The notes: generated from the sequence alone by a model not told the origin. DNA of 64,000 nucleotides from Marinobacter salexigens (GCF_018860765.1 NZ_JAHKPV010000021.1:489845-553844), one strand, 5' to 3'; shown: positions 8,159-17,986, counted from the stretch's first letter. Numbers and translations: made by a program.

Positions 8159-10280
8159 GCTGCGCTCGACTACTCCAGACCAATACTGCAAGAAAAACAA
8201 TCAGCCCCGCACCATCCACCAGTATCTGTCCATGGGGCCAGAGCATAAGGGCGCCGAGGGGAAACAATAGAATCCTCACCAGCAGGTTGAGCTTGTGCTC
8301 AAGATAACCTTCAAGGCCTGCAATAATGGCGTAGATACCAAATAGCCCAAAACAAAACACCTGAATCATTTCGGTGAAATCGCCGGTGATGAGAGGCGAG
8401 AAGGCAAACAGCAAAGGCACTATATACAATCCCTTGGCAAGCTTCCAGGCGGTAAACCCGGTGCGCATCTGCGGCGTTCCCGCGATAGCGGCAGCAGCGA
8501 AGGCAGTCAAGCAAACCGGTGGCGTAACGTTAGAATCCTGCGACAACCAAAAAATAATCATGTGGGCTGCCACTAACAACATCGAAAGAGCAGCCGGAGA
8601 TAACGCTTGCTCTAAAAGTTGGCTACTGAAGGTATCCGGCACCAAAGCGAGCATCTCCCGGGCGGTTGCCACATCCATAGGCGCATCTAGCAGCGGCAGC
8701 CGCTCAGGCGCGGCAAGCATAAAGATGGCTTTGGCCTGATCCGGTAAATTGCCGCTTACCATGAGCTCGACCAACTGGCTCTGAGCGATGAGATTATAAA
8801 TCGCCGGTGCCGATAGTGTCGCAAGCACAATATAGGCAGCAGTTACAGGCAGCCCCATCCCCAAGATTAACGAAGCCAAAGCCACAAGAAGGATGGTAAT
8901 TAACAAACTTCCACCGGCCCAGTCGGTAATCATCAGCGAAAAGGTATTGCCTATACCCGTCGTGGACACAACCATCACAATGAGGCCCACTGTGATCAAC
9001 AGTATCGCAGTCGTCGTGATATTTCGGGTACCCATCGCCAGAGCATCGAAGATATCCCTAAACCCCATAGGGTTCTTTGAAAGCCAAGACGCCAAGATAA
9101 CCGACACAATGGCTATCCCCGCCGCATAAGTTGGAGTGAATCCATACACAAGGGCCGCAACCAAAACGATCAACGGCAGGAGAAAATGCCAGCCACCCTT
9201 AAGAACGTCTTTGAGTGACGGCGCAGCGTCGTCTTCCAATTTGACCGCATGGCTGCGCTTGGCCTCAATACGAACAAACATGGCTACAGAAATGAAATAA
9301 AGAAGAGCAGGCAGAGCCGCAACGCCAATAATGGTTAGGTAAGACACCTGCGTATATGAGGCCATGATAAATGCTCCTGCCCCCATCACCGGGGGCATAA
9401 GCTGGCCACCTGTAGAGGCCGCCGCTTCTACACCAGCCGCAAAGCGCGCTGGAAAGCCCGCCTTACGCATCAGCGGAATGGTAATTACACCGGTTGAAAC
9501 CGTATTGGCAACACTGGAGCCAGAGACCGACCCCATGAGGCCGGAAGCAAATACCGCGACAAACCCAGGGCCACCCACAAAGCGCCCTGCAGCGCAGCGC
9601 GCCAATTCTATGATGAAATCACCTGCCCCAGACTTAACCAGAAAAGCACCGAACAAAATGAACATGAACACGTAGGTCCAAGAAATTCGGGCGATAGAGC
9701 CTAACATTCCTTGGCCGCCGATATAGGAACGATACAAAACCGTCTCCCAAGACAAGCCGGGGAAATTGAAAATACCTTCAACATACTGGCCCCACCAAGC
9801 CACATACGTTAATGCCACCGCACATAGAACGGGGATAAACCAGCCCACGGTGCGGCGCGCCAGTTCCAATATAAGTGCGACTGATACGATGGAAACAAGC
9901 CAGTCGCCGGTGTCAAAATTAAACCCGCGCTGATACAAATCATCCTCAAAGAGGATCAAGTAAAAAGCACAGGCCAGCGCGGTAAACCCGAGCATAAGGT
10001 CAATGCCAAGCACGAACCACTGCCCGCTTGCAGAGCGGGCCCTAAACATCGGCGTGGTCAGAGTACAAATCAGACCAAAAAGACCGAAGTGTAGAGCAGA
10101 ACTCCACAACTCCGACAAGGTAGAGAACGTGTTGAAGTAGAGGTGAGCGAGAGCCGTTGCAATTGCAAGCCAGAAGACCACCGGCCCGATCAGCCGGTGC
10201 TCTAAGCGCTCAGTTGCCTCGCTTGCACTCTCGTCACGAACCGCAACTTCAGGCTCGTTATGTGTATTATCTGCCACCAT
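8145..10280 (-). CDS. TRAP transporter permease, fused small and large subunits (TAXI partner)
   Basis: A 711-residue inner-membrane protein with about 18 hydrophobic helices. It is a fusion of a DctQ-like four-helix part (roughly residues 25-190) and a DctM-like large subunit (about 190-680), with conserved stretches such as GAFLVKSGAGDFIIELA, SGSSVANTVSTGVITIPLM and GMGLPVTAAYIVLA. It drives Na+- or H+-coupled uptake of a ligand handed over by the periplasmic receptor. Its start codon shares one base (TAATG) with the stop of the TAXI receptor gene, showing translational coupling. TAXI-linked TRAP permeases of this fused type are usually linked to dicarboxylates or amino acids, but the ligand here cannot be inferred. 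Confidence 0.93.
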   Translation of the reverse strand: MVADNTHNEPEVAVRDESASEATERLEHRLIGPVVFWLAIATALAHLYFNTFSTLSELWSSALHFGLFGLICTLTTPMFRARSASGQWFVLGIDLMLGFTALACAFYLILFEDDLYQRGFNFDTGDWLVSIVSVALILELARRTVGWFIPVLCAVALTYVAWWGQYVEGIFNFPGLSWETVLYRSYIGGQGMLGSIARISWTYVFMFILFGAFLVKSGAGDFIIELARCAAGRFVGGPGFVAVFASGLMGSVSGSSVANTVSTGVITIPLMRKAGFPARFAAGVEAAASTGGQLMPPVMGAGAFIMASYTQVSYLTIIGVAALPALLYFISVAMFVRIEAKRSHAVKLEDDAAPSLKDVLKGGWHFLLPLIVLVAALVYGFTPTYAAGIAIVSVILASWLSKNPMGFRDIFDALAMGTRNITTTAILLITVGLIVMVVSTTGIGNTFSLMITDWAGGSLLITILLVALASLILGMGLPVTAAYIVLATLSAPAIYNLIAQSQLVELMVSGNLPDQAKAIFMLAAPERLPLLDAPMDVATAREMLALVPDTFSSQLLEQALSPAALSMLLVAAHMIIFWLSQDSNVTPPVCLTAFAAAAIAGTPQMRTGFTAWKLAKGLYIVPLLFAFSPLITGDFTEMIQVFCFGLFGIYAIIAGLEGYLEHKLNLLVRILLFPLGALMLWPHGQILVDGAGLIVFLAVLVWSSRAQHDST

Positions 10281-11287
10281 TACTGCGCAATCAGGCGATC
10301 AGGAATCTTCAACCCCTGTTCCTTATAGAAACGCGCCGCACCTGGATGGAGTGGCATAGGTAAGCCAGCAATCGCTTTTTCAAGGGCCATCGCTTTGGTT
10401 GCCGGATGGATGTTGTTTAGGAACGGTAGGTTTTCATAGATAGTTTTGGTGATTTCGTACACATCGTTCTCTGTCACATCGTCTCGGACAGCCAGAATGT
10501 TAGGCTGTGCGATGGTGTTGATGTCTTCGGCTTGCTTCGGGTAGGTGCCGGCTGGAATGGTGTAGGCTGTCCATAACTCAAAATCACTATTGACCTGCGC
10601 AATCTGGTCCGGCGTGAAATCCAGAGTAGTAAGCTTCTCACCCATGTTGGCGTACGCTCTTGTCACTGCCGCTGCAGGTACGCCCGCCGGTATGTTCATA
10701 CCATCAATATTGCCATTCTGTAGAGCATCGGCACTCGGACCGTAGCCTTGATAAGCAAGGTTGACCTTCTCCAGATCAATGCCGACTTTACCCAAAATGA
10801 AGCGGCCAGAGCCTTCGGTTCCTGAGTTTCTAGCGCCAATAGAAAAACTCTCCCCATAGAGATTCTTCATATCTTCAATGGTGCCGGTTTTCGAAACCTT
10901 ATTGGTCACTACAAAATGCTCAACGTTCTGCCAAAGCATGGATACAGAACGCAGATTTTTATAGGCCTTGGGGACAGGCCCCGTACCATTCCACGCATAT
11001 GCACCGTAAAGCCCTTGGAGAATGCCGAATTGGATCTGGTCTTCGTCCATAAGTTTCAGGTTTTCGCCAGAACCTGCGGAACTGATTGCGGAAACCGATA
11101 TGTTCGTTGAGGGCTCAAGCTTCACCTTGATTAGTGTTGAAATAGCCACGCCTACGGGGTAGTAGGTTCCACCCGTCGTCGCTGTACCCATAACGTAGTT
11201 GCCTTCGGCCTGAACCCCGGCCGAAAGCGTAACCATTGCGGCCGCCAACAGGCCCGATGCACACTTCAACATCTTGTTCTTTCTCAT
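10280..11287 (-). CDS. TAXI-family TRAP transporter solute receptor
   Basis: A 335-residue periplasmic binding protein. Residues 1-27 are a signal peptide ending in SAGVQA before EGNYVMGTATTGGTYYPVG, the conserved opening of TAXI (TRAP-associated extracytoplasmic immunogenic) receptors. It catches the solute for the fused TRAP permease encoded immediately downstream (one-base overlap). GGAGC precedes the ATG at 11287. The gene starts the operon; about 200 bases separate it from putP, which is also leftward and ends in its own terminator, so the operon should have its own promoter in 11288-11420. Confidence 0.92.
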   Translation of the reverse strand: MRKNKMLKCASGLLAAAMVTLSAGVQAEGNYVMGTATTGGTYYPVGVAISTLIKVKLEPSTNISVSAISSAGSGENLKLMDEDQIQFGILQGLYGAYAWNGTGPVPKAYKNLRSVSMLWQNVEHFVVTNKVSKTGTIEDMKNLYGESFSIGARNSGTEGSGRFILGKVGIDLEKVNLAYQGYGPSADALQNGNIDGMNIPAGVPAAAVTRAYANMGEKLTTLDFTPDQIAQVNSDFELWTAYTIPAGTYPKQAEDINTIAQPNILAVRDDVTENDVYEITKTIYENLPFLNNIHPATKAMALEKAIAGLPMPLHPGAARFYKEQGLKIPDRLIAQ

Positions 11288-11423
11288 AAAACTGCTCCTT
11301 TTGTCATTGTTTTTAGCGCATTCGTCTGAATCTAGCCCATTAAAGATAGTCCCTAGTGTCCCGTCTGGCTAATTCCTTAATCTATCGAACCACTGAGGGC
11401 TTTAAGAGTTGGGCGCACTAAGC

Positions 11424-11455
11424 AAAAAAAAGGGCCCCCGCAGGAGCCCTTTTCT
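11424..11455 (-). terminator. Rho-independent terminator of putP
   Basis: On the minus strand AAAAGGGCTCC is followed by a short loop and GGGGGCCC, then a run of eight T. It begins 34 bases after the putP stop codon. Confidence 0.85.
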
Positions 11456-11488
11456 TATTTCTAACGCCTTAAAATTTAGTTCAACTGC

Positions 11489-12982
11489 TTAGCTATGATC
11501 GACTGCCTGATACTCATTGGCATCGGAAGTGGCAAGACTCACCACCACGATAGCAATGAAGGAGGCTACGAAGCCAGGCATGATTTCATAAACGCCAGGG
11601 CCACCCATGAACTCACCGTTCCAGCCCAAAGATACCCAGATCATCGCGGTAGCTGCACCTGCGACCATACCCGCCAGTGCACCAGCACCGTTGGTACGCG
11701 GCCACATGAGCGCGAGAATAATCAGGGGACCAAACGCCGAACCGAAGCCCGCCCAGGCGTTACCAACCAAGCTCAAAACGTTTGAATTGGGGTCAGAGGC
11801 GATAACAGCAGCCACAAGACCAACCAACACCACACACACACGACCAACGTTTACACACTCGCGGTCACCCGCTTCTTTACGCAGGAACAAGCGGTAAAAG
11901 TCTTCTGTGAGTGACGAAGATGCCACCAGAAGCTGACTGGAGATAGTACTCATAACTGCGGCCAACAAGGCTGCATACAGGAAGCCTGTAATCAGCGGGT
12001 GGAACAGCAAGTCTGCAAGAATAATGAAGATGGTTTCGGGATCGTCAATTTGCATGCCATTACGCACTGCGTATGCGCGACCGAAGATACCCAGACCAAT
12101 CGCGCCAATCAGCGAAATGGCCATCCAAGACATGCCGATGTTACGAGCAGTCGGTACTTCTTTAACTGAACGGATTGCCATGAAGCGAACGATGATGTGC
12201 GGCTGGCCAAAGTAGCCCAGGCCCCAGGTCACTGCTGAAAGCCATCCAATAAAGGTAAGTCCTTCTGTCCAAGAAAGCAGAGTGGGATCCACCTCATTCA
12301 ACGTTGCTGTCGCCTGAGCAAAGCCGCCACCGCCTTCGCCGAATAGAACAACGGCCGGCATGAGAACCAGTGCAACCATCATGATGCAGCCCTGAACAAA
12401 GTCGGTCATGCTCACAGCCAAGAACCCGCCCACTACGGTGTAGGCAAGTACAACACCCAGCGTTATGACGATACCTACACCGTAATCACCCATACCACCG
12501 AAGGTGAAAATTCCGGCAAATGCACTTTCAAACAGCTTGCCACCTGCTACCAAGCCCGAGGCTGTGTACACCGAGAAAAACACCACAATAACCACTGCCG
12601 CTACAGTTCTAAGTGGTAGTGCCTTGGTGGGAAAGCGGTTTGCTAGGAAGGCCGGAATAGTCAGGGCGTTGCCATAATGCACTGTCTGTGCACGCAATCT
12701 AGGTGCAACGAGAACCCAGTTAATAAATGCGCCAACAAACAGACCAACACCGATCCAGGCAGAAGCCAGACCCGATACGTACATCGCGCCCGGAAGACCC
12801 AGAAGCAACCAGCCGCTCATGTCCGACGCGCCAGCAGACAAGGCTGCTACCTTGGGGCTGAGCCCCCTGCCACCAAGCATGTAATCCTCGGATGAGGAAG
12901 TTGATGTGCGCATCGCAAAAAGGCCGATGCCAATCATCACTGCAAAATAAGCAAATAGACTAATCCAAACACCAATAGCCAT
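11489..12982 (-). CDS. putP: Sodium/proline symporter
   Basis: A 497-residue member of the sodium/solute symporter family with 13 predicted helices, importing proline with Na+. Typical stretches are DYMLGGRGLSPKVAALSAGASDMSG near residues 33-57 (first helices, Na+ and proline site), NWVLVAPRLR, and VMSTISSQLLVASSSLTEDFY near 345-365. GGAGG sits seven bases before ATG 12982. No putA lies next to it; the neighbour upstream is an AraC-type regulator on the same strand, and in Pseudomonas an AraC regulator (PruR) controls proline use. In a marine bacterium the carrier may serve both nutrition and osmotic balance. Confidence 0.93.
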   Translation of the reverse strand: MAIGVWISLFAYFAVMIGIGLFAMRTSTSSSEDYMLGGRGLSPKVAALSAGASDMSGWLLLGLPGAMYVSGLASAWIGVGLFVGAFINWVLVAPRLRAQTVHYGNALTIPAFLANRFPTKALPLRTVAAVVIVVFFSVYTASGLVAGGKLFESAFAGIFTFGGMGDYGVGIVITLGVVLAYTVVGGFLAVSMTDFVQGCIMMVALVLMPAVVLFGEGGGGFAQATATLNEVDPTLLSWTEGLTFIGWLSAVTWGLGYFGQPHIIVRFMAIRSVKEVPTARNIGMSWMAISLIGAIGLGIFGRAYAVRNGMQIDDPETIFIILADLLFHPLITGFLYAALLAAVMSTISSQLLVASSSLTEDFYRLFLRKEAGDRECVNVGRVCVVLVGLVAAVIASDPNSNVLSLVGNAWAGFGSAFGPLIILALMWPRTNGAGALAGMVAGAATAMIWVSLGWNGEFMGGPGVYEIMPGFVASFIAIVVVSLATSDANEYQAVDHS

Positions 12983-13285
12983 GGAACTCCTCCGGTTTAA
13001 TGAGTCGGATTATATCCGCTCGCAAAGCACAGACCTGACGCGGGCGCCAGCTTACTGTGTCATTCTTCTTGTTTACTGGGATGTCTTTCGAACTTGAGCG
13101 AGGCAACGTGTCGCACTCTTAGCCTTAACTATAGTTAAGTATTGCCAATTTGCGACCGCCCCGACCAACAGATCGACAAGACGAGATTTGACACGACAAG
13201 CCTAGTATTACTACGTATTTGCGGCTTACAAAATCCTACGATTCTTTTATGGAATTCTACGGGAGTAGATTTATTTCAAAGCCGG
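12983..13285. other. putP upstream region, no gene
   Basis: These 303 bases between the AraC gene end and putP hold no credible coding frame. They must contain the putP promoter. The only clear structure is the perfect 16-base palindrome at 13124-13139. Confidence 0.6.
13124..13139. promoter_or_regulatory. Perfect 16-base palindrome upstream of putP
   Basis: CTTAACTATAGTTAAG is an exact inverted repeat, centred about 150 bases before the putP start codon. It resembles an operator for a dimeric regulator. Which protein binds it is not known; the adjacent AraC-type regulator usually prefers direct repeats. Confidence 0.5.
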
Positions 13286-14065
13286 TCAGGCAACAACGTC
13301 ACGGGCCTGCAGTCTCGTGGGGGTAGTACCCTTGTGTTTGCGCAACGCATTCGTCAGGGCACTTTGAGACGAGAAGCCAACACGATAACTGATTTCCGAC
13401 ACCGAAAGAGACGTTGAAGCTAAAAGATTAATAGCCTGATTGAGACGTGCTTGTAACAAAAATTGGTGCGGCGTAGTTCCAACCACTTCGCGAAATACTT
13501 CATGGAAGCGGCTTACACTCAAGCAGGCCTCACTGGCTAATTCCTGCACGCTAATCTTCCGATGCAGATTGGCTCGTATGTAGCGCTGCATGGCGTCTGG
13601 GCTGAGACTGTGGCGAGTGGGCGCCACCACCTTAGGGTCCACGACTCTATCGGCCATGCAATAGAGGATGCTAGCGGCGAGATGAGCGTGCATTGCAAGA
13701 TTACCGGGCGAACGGTCAAACTCGCTAGCCGCAAACTGAACCAACCCCTGCAAACTGCTGTCCATCTGGATCGTTCGGGGCTTTTCGAACACACGAACCA
13801 TGCGCTCATAGTCGGCATGGTTCGGAGTAGCCATAGCAGGAGCCGAGGGGTCGAGATTAATGACCATCACGTGGTTTTGTTGATCACCACAGTAATCATG
13901 CTTGGCTTCTGTAGGCACAAAGCAGGCTTTCCAGGTGTCCAGATGAGAGCCGGTTCCATCAACACTCAAATCTGCCTCACCCTGAACACCGATGACTATC
14001 TGGTGATGTTCATGACGGTGCTGGTGAGATGCGATTGGGAGCTTGAGTAAACGGGCATCCAGCAT
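13286..14065 (-). CDS. AraC-family transcriptional regulator (possibly PruR-like)
   Basis: A 259-residue regulator with an N-terminal cupin-like sensor (SHQHRHEHHQIVIGVQGEADL, about residues 15-100) and a C-terminal double helix-turn-helix of the AraC/XylS type (about 155-255, with SVQELASEACLSVSRFHEVFRE and SVSEISYRVGFSSQSALTNALRKHKGTTPTRLQ). The first ATG is at 14065; a longer in-frame GTG start at 14131 would overlap tmk and has no ribosome site. It lies just upstream of putP on the same strand, 303 bases apart, so regulation of proline transport is a reasonable guess but not shown. Confidence 0.85.
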   Translation of the reverse strand: MLDARLLKLPIASHQHRHEHHQIVIGVQGEADLSVDGTGSHLDTWKACFVPTEAKHDYCGDQQNHVMVINLDPSAPAMATPNHADYERMVRVFEKPRTIQMDSSLQGLVQFAASEFDRSPGNLAMHAHLAASILYCMADRVVDPKVVAPTRHSLSPDAMQRYIRANLHRKISVQELASEACLSVSRFHEVFREVVGTTPHQFLLQARLNQAINLLASTSLSVSEISYRVGFSSQSALTNALRKHKGTTPTRLQARDVVA

Positions 14066-14103
14066 AGACGCAACCGGAACCTTAGAGTGAGAATGTAACT
14101 CAA

Positions 14104-14739
14104 TTAAAGCAGATCTGACCCGAACTTGCACATAAGTTCGCGAATATGGGTACTGACTTGCTCCAGTGACCCTGCTGCATCCACGATATTATAGCGGGAC
14201 GGTTCAGCGTCAGCGCGGACCAGATAGGTATCGCGAATACGCTGAAAAAAAGAAACCGTCTCTTGTTCGAAACGATCCAGCTGCCCCCGATGCCTCGCCC
14301 GCATCATGCCGGTTTCGACTGGCGCATCCAATAACACCACGTGGTCTGGACGCATCTCCCCCTGCACTAAGGTTTCCAATAAAGCAATTCGCTCGCTTGG
14401 CACGCCACGGCCTCCGCCCTGATAAGCAAATGTGGCATCGGTAAAACGATCACAAAGTACCCACTGCCCCTTCTCCAACGCAGGAAGAATAAGTGTGTGC
14501 AAGTGCTGTGCGCGGGCAGCAAACATTAGTAGCAATTCAGTGAGATCGTTCACCGACTCGTCCCGCGGCGACAAAAGCACTTCTCGAATCGCTTCAGCCA
14601 GAGGCGTGCCACCCGGCTCTCGGGTCACTATACAGTCAATCCCTAGTTCTTTAAGGGTTTCAGCAGCGTTAGTGATCTGGGTCGACTTGCCCACACCCTC
14701 GGACCCCTCGAAGGTAATAAAGCGGCCACGGACAGTCAT
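14104..14739 (-). CDS. tmk: Thymidylate kinase
   Basis: A 211-residue P-loop kinase converting dTMP to dTDP for DNA synthesis. The P-loop is FEGSEGVGKST at 10-20, the DR(F) motif is LCDRFTDATFAYQGGGRG near 93-110, and the LID region RARHRGQLDRFEQE follows. The ATG overlaps the mltG stop by four bases (ATGA), so the two are translationally coupled. In many relatives holB follows tmk; here an AraC regulator follows instead. Confidence 0.97.
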   Translation of the reverse strand: MTVRGRFITFEGSEGVGKSTQITNAAETLKELGIDCIVTREPGGTPLAEAIREVLLSPRDESVNDLTELLLMFAARAQHLHTLILPALEKGQWVLCDRFTDATFAYQGGGRGVPSERIALLETLVQGEMRPDHVVLLDAPVETGMMRARHRGQLDRFEQETVSFFQRIRDTYLVRADAEPSRYNIVDAAGSLEQVSTHIRELMCKFGSDLL

Positions 14740-15788
14740 TTGTTCTCATCCTTGTCGGGAGCAGGTGAAGACCGGTAATCCGACCGGCGGTTGAGCTGAA
14801 ACGCGCGTACGGCTTTTTGGTGCTCAGCTAACGTGTTGGAGAACTTATGGGTACCGTCACCGCGAGCAACAAAATACAAAGCCTTGCCGGAGCCCGGATG
14901 CAACGATGCATGAATGGCTTCACGGCCCGGCAAAGCAATGGGTGTTGGGGGCAACCCGCTAATGCGGTAGGTGTTATATGGCGTGTGGATGCGCAAGTCT
15001 TTGCTGCCTATGCGGCCTTTATACTTATCTCCCATGCCATAGATTACGGTGGGATCCGTCTGCAATCGCATGCCCTTTTGCAGTCGCCGGACAAATACGC
15101 CCGCTACTTGATCCCGCTCGTGGGGGGCACCGGTTTCGCGCTCTACAATGGAGGCCATAATCAAAGCCTCATATGCATTATCGTATGGCAGGCTCTTGGC
15201 GCGGCTCTCCCACTCCTCCGCAAGCACGGACTCCATGCGACGAAATGAACGTCGGAGCAAATCAAGGTCCGATTCACTGCTGGTAAACAGGTAAGTGTCG
15301 GGGAAAAACCGCCCCTCGGGATGCTCTCCCTCTGCACCAACAGCTTCCATGATTTGAGCATCCGACCATTCAGACGTAAGCTTCTCAAGGCGCTCGGTGA
15401 CTGCGAGAGCTGAGCGCATGTCGCGGAAGGTCCAACCCTCAATAAACTGCACTGACCAATGTTTGGTATCGCCCGCAACCATTTTAGAAAGCATAGCTTC
15501 AGCGCTCATGCCATCGGTAAACTCATACTCCCCTGCCTTTATTCTGGCCTGATCGGGAAACAAACGACCGTAAATTCGCACCCACAGGCTATCTTCAACC
15601 AGTTTGCGGCTGCGCAACTGCCGGGCCACATCGTTAAAGGTTGTGCCATTAGGAACATCAAACAGCACCGGCTCAGTTAAAGTAACCGGCTTTGACAGTG
15701 ACCCAAGCCCCTGCCAAACCCATAGCCCCGAGCCCGCACCAATAAGCACGGCAGCACAAATTACCGCGATAAGAAGTTTCTTGAACAA
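14736..15788 (-). CDS. mltG: Endolytic murein transglycosylase
   Basis: A 350-residue inner-membrane protein with one N-terminal helix (about 5-27) and a periplasmic YceG-like domain. It cuts nascent glycan strands and probably sets their length. The catalytic glutamate lies in SIVERETG at 213-220, followed by the conserved RLQTDPTVIYGMG at 241-253. The start codon is TTG at 15788; the N-terminus MFKKLL then leads straight into the membrane helix. It lies between pabC (5-base gap) and tmk (4-base overlap), the usual gammaproteobacterial order. Confidence 0.96.
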   Translation of the reverse strand: MFKKLLIAVICAAVLIGAGSGLWVWQGLGSLSKPVTLTEPVLFDVPNGTTFNDVARQLRSRKLVEDSLWVRIYGRLFPDQARIKAGEYEFTDGMSAEAMLSKMVAGDTKHWSVQFIEGWTFRDMRSALAVTERLEKLTSEWSDAQIMEAVGAEGEHPEGRFFPDTYLFTSSESDLDLLRRSFRRMESVLAEEWESRAKSLPYDNAYEALIMASIVERETGAPHERDQVAGVFVRRLQKGMRLQTDPTVIYGMGDKYKGRIGSKDLRIHTPYNTYRISGLPPTPIALPGREAIHASLHPGSGKALYFVARGDGTHKFSNTLAEHQKAVRAFQLNRRSDYRSSPAPDKDENK

Positions 15789-15793
15789 GCGAA

Positions 15794-16621
15794 TTATTCC
15801 AACAGTTCGAGAGGATTAAAGATTGTCGCAACTCCATCATCTGCAGGCAAATCCTGACCAGCAAGTTGGCGCACGGGAACAATGCCCAAAACACTGTTCA
15901 GAAGGTAAAGCCCCTGACAATCCGGAGCCATAACATCCCCGATACCCATGGCACGCTCTATAACAAGCTCCCCCTTTGCGCGGAGCCATTCCAACAACCA
16001 CTGCCGTAGTATGCCAGCAACGGCAAGGCTTTTGGTGGGCGGGGTTACCCAACCATTTGGCACCTTAAGAAGTAAATTGGTACGGGTACCCTCAACCAAA
16101 TTCCCGTCATTGTCAGCCATGATGACTTCAAACAACTCGCCATCAATCTCTCTTGCAGCCATCACTTGTTCCAGCCGATTAAGAGACTTAATGCCGGTAA
16201 GCAAAGGGTTCACTGTAAGCGGAACCCGGGAGAAATCCACAGCAACACCTGCGGGGGTTGGCAATGTAGGCATAGGGCTAGCGGACACAATTAGATTCGG
16301 CCGTATACCGGCACCGGGCTGGTACCCACGCCCCCCTTCACCTCTGGTTAGGGTCAATTTGAGAATCCAATCGTCGCCTGCCTTACCAGTGTATCGAGAT
16401 ACGTAACGGCTAACGGCGGCACTGTAGGCTTTGCTTAGATCTCTGAGTGCGACCGGGATGCCTAACCTTCCCGCATCGCGAACCATGCGGTCTAGGTGGC
16501 GCGATAAAAGCACACCTCGATTACCGTGCATTCTTATGGTTTCGAAAAGGCCGTCACCGTATACCGCACCTCGGTCACCTGCGGGAAAGCCACTTTCATC
16601 AGCCCAATACAGGTTGAACAT
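15794..16621 (-). CDS. pabC: Aminodeoxychorismate lyase
   Basis: A 275-residue class IV PLP enzyme releasing 4-aminobenzoate and pyruvate from aminodeoxychorismate for folate synthesis. The Schiff-base lysine is Lys145 in TGIKSLNRLEQ, and Glu178 in VEGTRTNLLL holds the cofactor ring nitrogen. The N-terminus GDGLFETIR is typical. It sits six bases after fabF, as in E. coli and Pseudomonas, within the fatty-acid operon. Confidence 0.95.
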   Translation of the reverse strand: MFNLYWADESGFPAGDRGAVYGDGLFETIRMHGNRGVLLSRHLDRMVRDAGRLGIPVALRDLSKAYSAAVSRYVSRYTGKAGDDWILKLTLTRGEGGRGYQPGAGIRPNLIVSASPMPTLPTPAGVAVDFSRVPLTVNPLLTGIKSLNRLEQVMAAREIDGELFEVIMADNDGNLVEGTRTNLLLKVPNGWVTPPTKSLAVAGILRQWLLEWLRAKGELVIERAMGIGDVMAPDCQGLYLLNSVLGIVPVRQLAGQDLPADDGVATIFNPLELLE

Positions 16622-16627
16622 AGCGCC

Positions 16628-17875
16628 TTAGCCTTCGAAGCGGCGCATAATCAAAGTGCCGTTGGTGCCACCAAAGCCGAACGAGTTAGAGAGAACCACA
16701 CGCACGTCGGATTTGCGACAGGTGTTAGGCACCAGATCCAGATCGCAGCCTTCATCCGGGTTATCGAGATTAATCGTTGGCGGCAGCACACCATCGCGTA
16801 TAGCTAGCAGCGAAAAAATAGCTTCAACGGCACCAGCAGCACCCAGCAAATGCCCAGTCATGGATTTGGTACTACTCATAGCAAGTCGAGCCGCGTGGCT
16901 ACCAAATACGCGCTTGGCCGCAGCAATTTCAGCCACATCACCGACCTGTGTTGAGGTACCATGGGCATTGATGTAATCAACATCTTCCGGCTTCAGTCCA
17001 GCATCCCGCAATGCATTCTGCATTGATTTGGCGGCGCCTTCACCGGCTTCTGGCGGCGCTGTAATGTGGTGGGCATCATCGCTCATGCCAAAGCCGACTA
17101 GCTCACCATAAATAGTGGCTCCACGCTTTTTAGCGTGCTCCAACTCCTCCATGACCACGACGCCAGCACCATCGCTGAGCACAAATCCGTCGCGATCCTT
17201 ATCCCATGGGCGACTGGCTTGCTCGGGCTCGTCATTACGGGTTGAAAGTGCGCGGGCTGAGGCAAACGCAGCAATGCCGGTGCGAGTAGTTGCCATTTCA
17301 GAGCCACCAGCCAACATGACATCCGCATCACCATAGGCAATAGTGCGGGCAGCGTAACCAATGTTATGTGTACCCGTGGTGCAGGCAGTCACGATGGCAA
17401 TATTGGGCCCACGATATCCGAAACGAATGGCTGCGTTGCCTGAAATCATGTTGATAACGGATGCTGGAACAAAGAAAGGCGACACCTTACGCGGGCCAGA
17501 CTTGTCCATTGTCAGCACGCTTTTTTCGATGTATTCCAGCCCGCCAATACCCGAGCCGATAGCAATGCCCGCCCGGTCGAGATCCAGAGCCTCGTAATCC
17601 GCCAGACCACTATCATCAACGGCTTGTTGGGCTGCGATCAAACCATAGTGAATAAACGCATCCAGCTTTCTAGCTTCTTTGGAGGAGAGATAAGACTCCA
17701 GATCCAGATCTTTGATTGCACCACCAATGCGAGTGTTGTACTCAGACGCGTCAAAACGGTCGATCATTCCGATTCCGCTGCGCCCAGCTAAAATACCTTC
17801 CCAGGAAGACGCAACATCGTTTCCCAATGGAGACAGCATTCCCATACCAGTGATAACAACCCGCCGTTTACTCAT
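16628..17875 (-). CDS. fabF: Beta-ketoacyl-ACP synthase II
   Basis: A 415-residue condensing enzyme that elongates acyl-ACP with malonyl-ACP, including the step to cis-vaccenate that responds to temperature. The active-site triad is Cys165 ([11 protein letters not shown]), His305 (NAHGTST) and His342 ([11 protein letters not shown]). ATG 17875 is preceded by AGGTG nine bases away and gives the normal [12 protein letters not shown] start; a GTG at 17887 is in frame but less likely. A hairpin terminator between acpP and fabF may lower its expression relative to acpP. Confidence 0.97.
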   Translation of the reverse strand: MSKRRVVITGMGMLSPLGNDVASSWEGILAGRSGIGMIDRFDASEYNTRIGGAIKDLDLESYLSSKEARKLDAFIHYGLIAAQQAVDDSGLADYEALDLDRAGIAIGSGIGGLEYIEKSVLTMDKSGPRKVSPFFVPASVINMISGNAAIRFGYRGPNIAIVTACTTGTHNIGYAARTIAYGDADVMLAGGSEMATTRTGIAAFASARALSTRNDEPEQASRPWDKDRDGFVLSDGAGVVVMEELEHAKKRGATIYGELVGFGMSDDAHHITAPPEAGEGAAKSMQNALRDAGLKPEDVDYINAHGTSTQVGDVAEIAAAKRVFGSHAARLAMSSTKSMTGHLLGAAGAVEAIFSLLAIRDGVLPPTINLDNPDEGCDLDLVPNTCRKSDVRVVLSNSFGFGGTNGTLIMRRFEG

Positions 17876-17947
17876 AACTCCACTCACCTGATCGTTTCAT
17901 CTATCGGCATTACTGAAGGGACCCGAAGCACGGGTGATTTTTGGCAA

Positions 17948-17986
17948 TAAAAAAGCCGTCCTTCACTAAATGACAAGGACGGCTTT
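17948..17986 (-). terminator. Terminator between acpP and fabF
   Basis: On the minus strand AAAGCCGTCCTT and AAGGACGGCTTT form a twelve-pair stem, followed by further T bases (17948-17956 region). It lies 27 bases after the acpP stop. In an operon this would act as an attenuator, letting acpP be made in excess of fabF. Confidence 0.85.
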
